NCBI GenBank assembly: GCA_007449985.2
Contig: VIIQ02000002.1
Location: forward strand, 1,240,001 to 1,304,000
Source: Desmodesmus armatus
Lineage: Eukaryota; Chlorophyta; Chlorophyceae; Sphaeropleales; Scenedesmaceae
Direction of reading: 5' to 3'
DNA length: 64,000 nt
Shown here: one piece after another, positions 57,088 through 64,000 of the stretch
How the letters are laid out: each line of letters starts with the position of its first letter
Position numbering within the stretch: the first letter of the stretch is position 1
The notes under the pieces: model-generated
Seen by the model: the letters and a program-made list of their open reading frames with translations, nothing else
Database searches by the model: none
Told to the model about the DNA's origin: nothing
Translations under genes and position numbers: made by a program

Positions 57088-57403
57088 TGTTGGTAGATCA
57101 AGTGATGACGTTGGCAGGCAAGCACACAAGACCAGCAGGCACGCAGGGACATAAGTATTCGAACTGGACTCCAATGACCATGTTGCGGGCACCAAACCGC
57201 AGCAATGCACCAAACTGTCATTTTTTGTGTGTTATGTCTTTGGGGACAAGCAGTAGGCACAGCCAGCAGGACGTGCAAGTCGTCATCACACATATACCGT
57301 GGCAAGATGCGCTCTTTGTGAGTTGAATCGCCTTTACCTCCTCTTTCCTGTCCAAGCCAATTTGGTGCTTCCTTGTTCAGCGGCCCGTCTCTCAGCGTCA
57401 AAA
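57088..57403. promoter_or_regulatory. Divergent promoter region, ABC transporter and UBE2H
   Basis: 316 nt between divergent start codons. It may also contain a small 5' non-coding exon of the ABC gene, since an acceptor-like GTTTCACAG lies just inside that reading frame. Confidence 0.4.
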
Positions 57404-59315
57404 ATGAGCAGCCCAGGCAGTCGCCGTCAGTCGGACGTCATGAAGCTGTGAGTGGGGGCAGCGTGGCGTTCCTTGGACTGCAGACGTGGGCAGTCTGTTG
57501 AAACTGCGACGTTCGAAGTCCGCAAGCTGTCAGATTGTGCATAAACAGACCCCTGATACTTCTTATCCGCCCCGGGGGTGTGCATGCATGCTTCAGCAGC
57601 ATACGTTGACTCCCAGAACACCGGAACCGATTCTGCCTCTGCATTGTCGTCCCCTGTATGCACTATTTGTTGCTATTGGGGCTGCAGACGCACAGGCCGT
57701 GCTGAGGCAGCGGGCCCCTGCCACCAGCTACCCAACATGCAGTATGTGTGCCATCAGTATCTCAACCTCCACTCCCACCCACTTGACCTGCTTTCCTGGT
57801 GCAGGCTGATGTCAGATTGGAAGGTCGAGCTGGTGGAGGACAATATCAGCGAGTTCTATGTGGAGGTTAATGGCCCCAAAGATAGTGAGTGCTTGTGCAA
57901 GCCAGTGGTCTGCAGTTGCTTCATGCCCAGCTTATACAGTGCAAGCAGTGTTTGTCATCCTGGGCAACATCCCTAGGCCTCAACTTGATGCCTGGTTGCG
58001 GTTGCTGTTGCCTGCATGCAGGCCCGTACGAGGGTGGTGTGTGGAAGCTGCATGTGGAGCTTCCAGATGCCTACCCGTACAAGTCACCCTCAATAGGCTT
58101 TGTCAACAAGATCTACCATCCCAACGTAAGTGAAAAGGAGAAGCAGCAAGGTGCTCTCCACCATCATGCTGGAGGCTGACAGGTGCATGCCATACTAGCA
58201 CATACAGGCGATGTACAATGATTGTCCTTCACATGTACAGCCGAGGTGGTTGATCAGTCACTGCTGCGATCAAGCTGTTACATCAGCAGTGCACCTTGCT
58301 GTGCTGGCAGCCCCTTGCTGACTTCCTATGTGCCCTGTCCTGCTTGGTGCACTGTGCTGCGCAGGTCGATGAGGGGTGAGCTCATGCAGCAGCAGGGCAG
58401 GCAGGCAGCAGCAGGAGGGCAGGCAGGCAGCGGCATGCCATACGTGCAGCAGACAGGCCACTGGCTGTGTGACAGCGGCAGTAAGGCAGCTTGCATGTTG
58501 GCAGCGGCAAACACCTTGCTCATCGCGGTGTGTTGTGTGTCTTGCAGGTCTGGCTCTGTTTGCTTGGACGTGATCAACCAGACATGGAGCCCCATGTTTG
58601 GTGAGTAGTGCTGCTTCAGTACAGGCAGCAGCAGGACATGCCCGCTTGCACTTGCAGCTGATTGCAGTCTTACCCGCAGCAGCAGCTGAGTTCCAGCACG
58701 CTGGCAATTGCACTCTATCACAGCGGCAACAGCGGCATGCAGGCAGAGGTCGCCGTCCCCTGCGTCTTTGGCATGCATGAATCACTTGACTGGTGTGCGT
58801 GCTGATCTGTGTGTTGTATTGTTTTTTGTGCACTTGTGATGACTGCAGACCTGATCAACGTGTTTGAGGTGTTCTTGCCCCAGCTGCTGCTGTACCCCAA
58901 CCCAACAGACCCCTTGAACGGGGAGGCAGCTGCACTGCTCATGCGGGAGCCAGCAAAGTACAACACACGCGTCAAGGGTGAGCATGCAGTATATTGCCCC
59001 CAGTGAACTCAGCAGCATATAGCAGTGGAGCTGACACAAGCGTGCGCACAGGGTGCAGTGTAGCGTGCGCAGTGTGTGACACGCGTGGTTGTCATTCTGT
59101 GTAGTCAAACAAACCTTTGTCCCATGGGCTGTGTTCTGTGATCGTTGTGCCTTGCAGAGTACGTGCAGCGGTATGCCAACCCCAACCGCGCCCCCAGCAG
59201 CAAAGCCAGCGATGATGGCAGCGACAAAATGGAGGAGGACGGGCGGGGCGCAGCAGGGGAGGAGGAGGACAGCGACGACGGCTTCCTGTCTTCCAGCGAA
59301 GAGGAGGAGCAGTGA
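57404..59315 (+). CDS. UBE2H: Ubiquitin-conjugating enzyme E2, UBE2H/UBC8 type
   Basis: Seven exons, 57404-57447, 57805-57884, 58022-58125, 58365-58375, 58548-58600, 58849-58977 and 59158-59315, give 192 residues. The UBC fold is complete: [49 protein letters not shown], then catalytic Cys in [13 protein letters not shown], and [20 protein letters not shown]. The order and wording match UBE2H closely, including [11 protein letters not shown]. The C-terminal tail is acidic and Ser-rich, as in UBE2H. Exon 4 is only 11 nt and supplies VDEG, needed for the HPNVDEGSGS loop. Known: UBE2H/Ubc8 works with the GID/CTLH E3 ligase, which in yeast destroys gluconeogenic enzymes. It acts in cytosol and nucleus. 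Confidence 0.96.
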
Positions 59316-61380
59316 CGCAGCTGCAGCAGCTGCTGCCGAGCCTGCATGGGTCAGGCTGGCAGCGGCAGCAGCAGCAGCCAGGATTTTTGTGCGCTTCCTT
59401 CCACTGCATTTGATGGTGCAGCTGCATGCCATGCATGGCTCTGTGCCTGCAGGATGCCTTTTTGGGCCATGTTCACTAGCTAGGCTGGGCAGCAGCCAAT
59501 GCTTGAACTGAACTGCGTGATGTGAGGGCCGACAGGGGCATGTGCGTGTGTGCATGGTGCGAACAGAGAGCAGTCAGACTCTCTTGCACAAAAAACGGCT
59601 GTGTGTTGCAGCCCTGTGAGGGTGTGGAGTTGTGGGCTGTTTTGTGTGAGGCTGGTCAGCACGGGCTGTGGCTGCTGTTGGTCTGCAGTTTGCAGGGGTG
59701 CAAGCAGTGGCTGTGCTGGCGGCCATGTCGCTTTTGGGCGAGGGTGCAGCCCTTGTGCCCAGTGGCGCGCGTGGCTGTCACTGCGAGCATGTGCTGTGCC
59801 AGGGGAGCGCCAGCTTCCCACCTCTGTACTTGTATTTGTACCCTTTTGACAGCTCTAGGTAGGCGAGAGTGTTCGCTTGACTGCCAGCAGCAGCGTGTGC
59901 TGTTCAGAGCGGCTGGGAGTGCAGCCTTGTATATGCTCTGGAATCTCACCACCATTGCCAGCTGTTGCTGGTACACCGCTACAAAGCACCTAGCCTGATC
60001 TGAGTGTGCTTCCTTCAGCTGGGGTTGCTGTGGGTTCATTTGACTGACTGTGAGCAAGATATGGCTACAGACTGTTCATACCACTCAAGGTGTTGTGTGC
60101 TGCTCTCACTCATAACAGGGAGCTTGCTGTTGGTGCCAGCGCACATCTTGTCCTGCTTGTGTGTCAGGTGGTGTGGTGTTCAGACAGGTTGGCGCCTGTG
60201 TCAGGCTACTCACATTCCGCACGAGTGCTCAGAGCGTGTATGTGGCAGCCGCATAGGAGGGCTCGGCATGCCTGCAAGCCCAACATTTACTCATGTTTCC
60301 ATGTAGTTGTCTGGTGTGCAGGCCTGTTGCTGGGCTTGTTATGATTGTCTGTGCCTGTGTGCCCCTGGTGCTTGCACACTACTTGTGAAGGGCCTGTCGC
60401 GGGCAGGTGGTGTGGTTGCCTGCACGTGCGCGGTGTAGCAGTGTGCAGTGCAGCTGTGAGGTCTGTTGGGGTTTTTGAGCTTTGGCATGTGTGTTCTGCT
60501 GTTAGCTTGTGTGCTACGCTTTGTTAAGCAGTCATCTGGCTGCACCTTGGCGGTGTGGCAACTGCTACTAGGACGGCAACTGCTACCATAATGCGAGTCA
60601 CTGCCAGCAGCAACAGCACACCATGCACGTTGCAGGCTGGAGTGTGGTGTATGCTGGTGAGACAGAGCCTTGCATAGGCTGCCGCACGCACCAGCTGTGA
60701 TGACGACCTGTTACCATCGCATCCGCCTGCTTACGCTGCTAGGCTGGCCATTGCGCATGCTTGCTATCTAGAGGATAGCAGCGTAGCATACAAGCCTTGA
60801 AGGCCCCTCTTGTGGCCACCTAGGGTTCGGCATATCTGACCCTGTGATGGGTCCCCCTGTACCAGCAAGGGTGCGTACACTGGCAGGGCCCCCTTTTGTA
60901 TACTAGCTAGTGTTGCAGGCAGCGTTGCCCCTCTTGCCACGCTGCTTGTGAGGTTGTAGATTCTGCAGGTGTGCCTGCATTGTAACACCACCACGTTGGT
61001 TTGCTTGCAAGCAGGAGCTGTGCAGGTCCCCAACGCACAACCCTTTGTGTGACCAAGCGCAGAAGCATGTGCTGGCACTTGCCATATACTGACCCGCAGT
61101 ACTGTATTTCTGCACACCGTCATGCGAATGAAGTGAGCGCAGCACTTGCCACACACTGCCAAGCTGGCAACTGGCCAGACTTGCGCTGCCAAAGGTTGTC
61201 CGTGGCCTACAGTATCCTACATCGTTGATTCTGGTGTTGTGGGATTTCAGCTTGGCAGACTTGATCACATATCCAATCTGCAATGATCGTCAGATCAGCT
61301 CATAGAGGCCACAACGTACGCACTTCGCAAAGGCATAAGCTTGGTGTTGACTTCTTGAGAAAACATTTGATGGTCGCCTG
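59316..61380 (+). other. Intergenic region downstream of UBE2H
   Basis: 2.1 kb without a supported exon. TG-rich short open frames lack splice context or family resemblance. It holds the UBE2H 3' UTR and the promoter of the next plus-strand gene. Confidence 0.45.
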
Positions 61381-64000
61381 ATGCTGTATACGGCTGAACC
61401 CACGAAGATGCCGAAAAGATCCTGTAGTAGGTCACACTATGGAAGGCAGAAGAGTGTATCCTTTCACTCGCCCCTTATCAGCCCTGATGGGCTACGCTCA
61501 AGCGTTAAGGCAAGCTTACACAGTCTATCAGGCCTACTGACAACAGCTCTGGGCGTGATGCACCGCTCTGGCGATAGACAGCACTATGGTGCAGCTTGGA
61601 AAGCCTCTGGTGAGTGCCCCTAAGCTTTGAAATAGCCATGCCATGGTGTAAGAAATGTAGTTTGAGTGCGTTCGGCTGGCTTCGCGGCTTGTAGCAAGGA
61701 AATTATGCGACGGGCTTGTACGCTGAAGCAGCGGTTTGTGGACCAACCCCATGCCAATGCGCACGTGTGCCTGCTGCAGGTGTCACTGTGCTGCGTTTTC
61801 GAAGTTTGGCTGCGGGCAGCGACGCGCTTCGTCCGTCAGAAGTGCTCTGCATCACCACCGTGATTGTTGTTGGACTCCTGGCCCTTCTCCCCACAGGTGG
61901 GTGAAACAAGGAGTACCAGCGATCGCTCAACAGCATGTTGCGCCATCAGTGAGGTTCTCACAGCGGTGCATGAGTCTGAGGTACTGGCCTGTTCTGCACA
62001 GCAGCAGCAGTTGCTGCACTGAGTGCTTGAACCAGACAGCCTCGACCAGTGATGCTGGCACTACACGTGACCATTCCCAAGCGCTGATCTGAGCCCCTCG
62101 TCTCCATTCCTGCTGCGCTGCCCCTTCCCTTTCTCAACTCTCCTTTGCAGCCCTTGCCAACACCAGTCAGAACAAGCACACAGATGGCCGCAAGGCTCCT
62201 CAAGGGCTCTCAGTGCAGGGTGAGTGAAGCAACACTGTTGATGCAGACGCAAAACAGCAATGCAGTGCATCAGGATGATGCGGTTGCCATGCATGGACGG
62301 TATTGTGTGAAAACATGTTATGAAAAACCCTCGAGTGGCAGTAAGAAACAGCTGCGACTAGCAAATACTGTCCTTCCTACATGTGTACAGCAAAGTCAGG
62401 CATGGAGACAAGCCCAGGCTTGCAAACAGAGAATGGCAATGTCCTCACAATGATCCTGGTGCTGTTCATGCATGATTGGAGTTCAAGCAAGCGTGCATGA
62501 ACAAATAGGGGGGGCACTGTGCGTTGTCACAGTCCCCAGCCCCTGTCCACAGGGGCAATAGAACAAGCCGTTGTGCCATTTTAAAGGTATCCCTGCCTTC
62601 CTCCCAGCGTACTGCTGCACTGTACGCTTTCAAACTAAGCTCGGGTGGCTGCTGCCGCTATCTGTGCTGCTGCAGGGTACGATGCCCGCCCTCCTTGCCA
62701 GAGGACACCACCTGCCGTGGCACCACCTCAGGGCAGTGTGGTCTTGCAGGGGGCCAAGGCCAGGGTGCGACAAGGGACACAGAACCCCACTTTCAGGATG
62801 GTTGAGCAAGGTAGGCAAGGACCCTGCTGTGCTGTTTGGATTGGTTGGTTTGCACTGTAAGTGCATGGGTTGCAGCATGGGCCGCCGCATGTTTGCTGCA
62901 CTGCCATAAAAACGCTCCCAATTGCTGCGCATGCTGCGCTTGTACCTGTGGTGACCCCCTGCTGGCTGTGGTTGCATCAATGCACCCATGGTCCTGCTGT
63001 GTGAGACACGAACGTACTGTGCATGCATGAATGAATAAATACATGGGCCTGAGTGTGCCCGCTACACACCGTTCTGCCTCGACATGTGATTAGAAGAACA
63101 GTTGCCTGAGCATTGCTGATGCATGCACACAATGGAGGATTGCGACCTGTGTGGCATCTGTTTCTGTGTGAGGCACCTGAATCAACATCCTATGTGTGCT
63201 CTCCTGAAGGCACTCCAGAGGGGGCTGCTGGACTGGACAAGGGTCTGACTGGTCATGGCCGGGTGCTGCAAGGTAAGGCCCCAGCCATGCTGGTGCGCAG
63301 GCCCCTGGCATAATGGCCTAGCAGGACATGCTTTGAGGTTGCTGTACGATGTGTTTTGCTTTCTGCACGCAGCACTGTCAATGATGACGCATGTGGCCAT
63401 CCCCCCACCTGCTCAACACGTGCTGTGCTGTGCTGTGCTGTCTGTGTGCCGTTGCCACACAGGTGGAGGCGCGTCCTCTGGCGAGGGTGCTGACACCATC
63501 AGCATCCAAGAGAATGAGATCAGCACCCCTGGGGGTGGTAGAGGAGGTTCGTGGTGGAAAAAGATGGCCGCCAAGATTAACTACCACGGCCGCAGGATGT
63601 TGGGTAAGGTTCTTGCTAGTGTGGCACTGTGTGATGTTGGCTTGAAGCCACTTCGGCCTTGCTTTGTGTCTGGGTTGGTTCAGACCTGGCCTGCTGTTGA
63701 ACAAACAACAGCTTTCCCGCGCCCTGTGCGTCGTGCAGCTCTCAATATGCTTGTATCTAGTTCTTTGCATTGTTCTGGTTGCTTCCTGTGCCAAGACCAC
63801 TGACTCGCATGGGTCTGCTGCTACCACCCGCTCTACTGCTGTCGCACTCCCGCAGCTGTTGTCTTTAACAGCAAGCCCAATGCTGCGGAGGCTACTGTGC
63901 ACACCGCCGTGGTCGCCGTCCTGCCCCGTCCCGACTCTGTCGTCAAGAGCTCCCTCGCCGCAGTCAACGACACCCTGGCTCTCAACGACTCAGCTGTGGT
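61381..64000 (+). CDS. Type II single-span membrane protein, 3' partial, function unknown
   Basis: Exons 61381-61609 (a second in-frame ATG is at 61408), 61780-61896, 62151-62219, 62676-62810, 63210-63272, 63463-63603 and 63856-64000, open at the window edge. Every junction is phase 1, so all internal exons are symmetrical. The N-tail is basic and Ser-rich (MPKRSCSRSHYGRQKSVSFH). One membrane span follows (VLCITTVIVVGLLALLP, about residue 100). After it comes a Gly/Pro/Gln/Ser-rich stem with a Trp-basic patch (GGSWWKKMAAKINYHGRRML), then Ala/Val/Asn-rich sequence with NDT, a potential N-glycosylation site. Short basic tail, signal anchor and stem are the layout of Golgi glycosyltransferases and other type II lumenal enzymes, but the catalytic part is outside the window. 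I do not recognise a family. Exon 63210-63272 has the weakest acceptor (CCTGAAG). Confidence 0.55.

Overview
This is nuclear DNA of a eukaryote, most likely a chlorophyte green alga (a Chlorophyceae-like genome). The case rests on dense GT-AG introns in nearly every gene, third positions rich in G and C, CAG-coded glutamine and alanine runs, TGTAA-type polyadenylation signals, predicted plastid and mitochondrial presequences, and plant/algal gene families: a KEA1/2-type K+/H+ antiporter, an AP2-domain protein, OPR/FASTK-like organelle proteins and an ABCD2-type half transporter. I see no bacterial operons, CRISPR array, rRNA, tRNA or intact transposon. Exons were assembled by hand from splice sites, phase and family resemblance. 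No transcript data were available.

Layout. Minus 1-3585: AP2-domain regulatory protein, cut at its 3' end by the window edge, with exon-like frames upstream to about 4440. Plus 6216-12047: chloroplast-envelope K+/H+ antiporter (14 exons). Plus 12899-15511: Golgi-type type II membrane protein, probably a glycosyltransferase. Minus 16288-17350: small SAP-domain protein with HN1/Jupiter-like repeats. Minus 18105-24097: protein with two cyclic-nucleotide-binding domains. Plus 24509-27833: organelle-targeted OPR/FASTK-like helical-repeat protein. Minus 28970-31351: otubain. Minus 31811-33224: mitochondrial methylmalonyl-CoA epimerase. Plus 33564-39814: TMTC-like O-mannosyltransferase with TPRs. 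Plus 40805-43051: second organelle-targeted helical-repeat protein. Minus 45430-48423: WD40 protein of THO3/TEX1 type. Plus 49034-49240: SEM1/DSS1. Minus 50387-57087: ABCD2/BacA-type half-size ABC transporter. Plus 57404-59315: UBE2H-type E2. Plus 61381-64000: type II membrane protein running off the right edge.

Relations. Several pairs are head to head over short intergenic gaps: MCEE/TMTC (339 bp), the cyclic-nucleotide-binding gene and the OPR-like gene (411 bp), THO3/SEM1 (610 bp; both families take part in mRNA export) and ABC transporter/UBE2H (316 bp). Three genes act in ubiquitin biology (otubain, UBE2H, SEM1).

The most striking observation is in the ABC transporter. Two alternative coding cassettes of exactly 142 nt, one a single exon and one split into three, encode versions of the same membrane segment (34 of 48 residues identical). 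Exon phases are such that using exactly one cassette keeps the frame, while using both or neither gives an early stop. This looks like mutually exclusive splicing.
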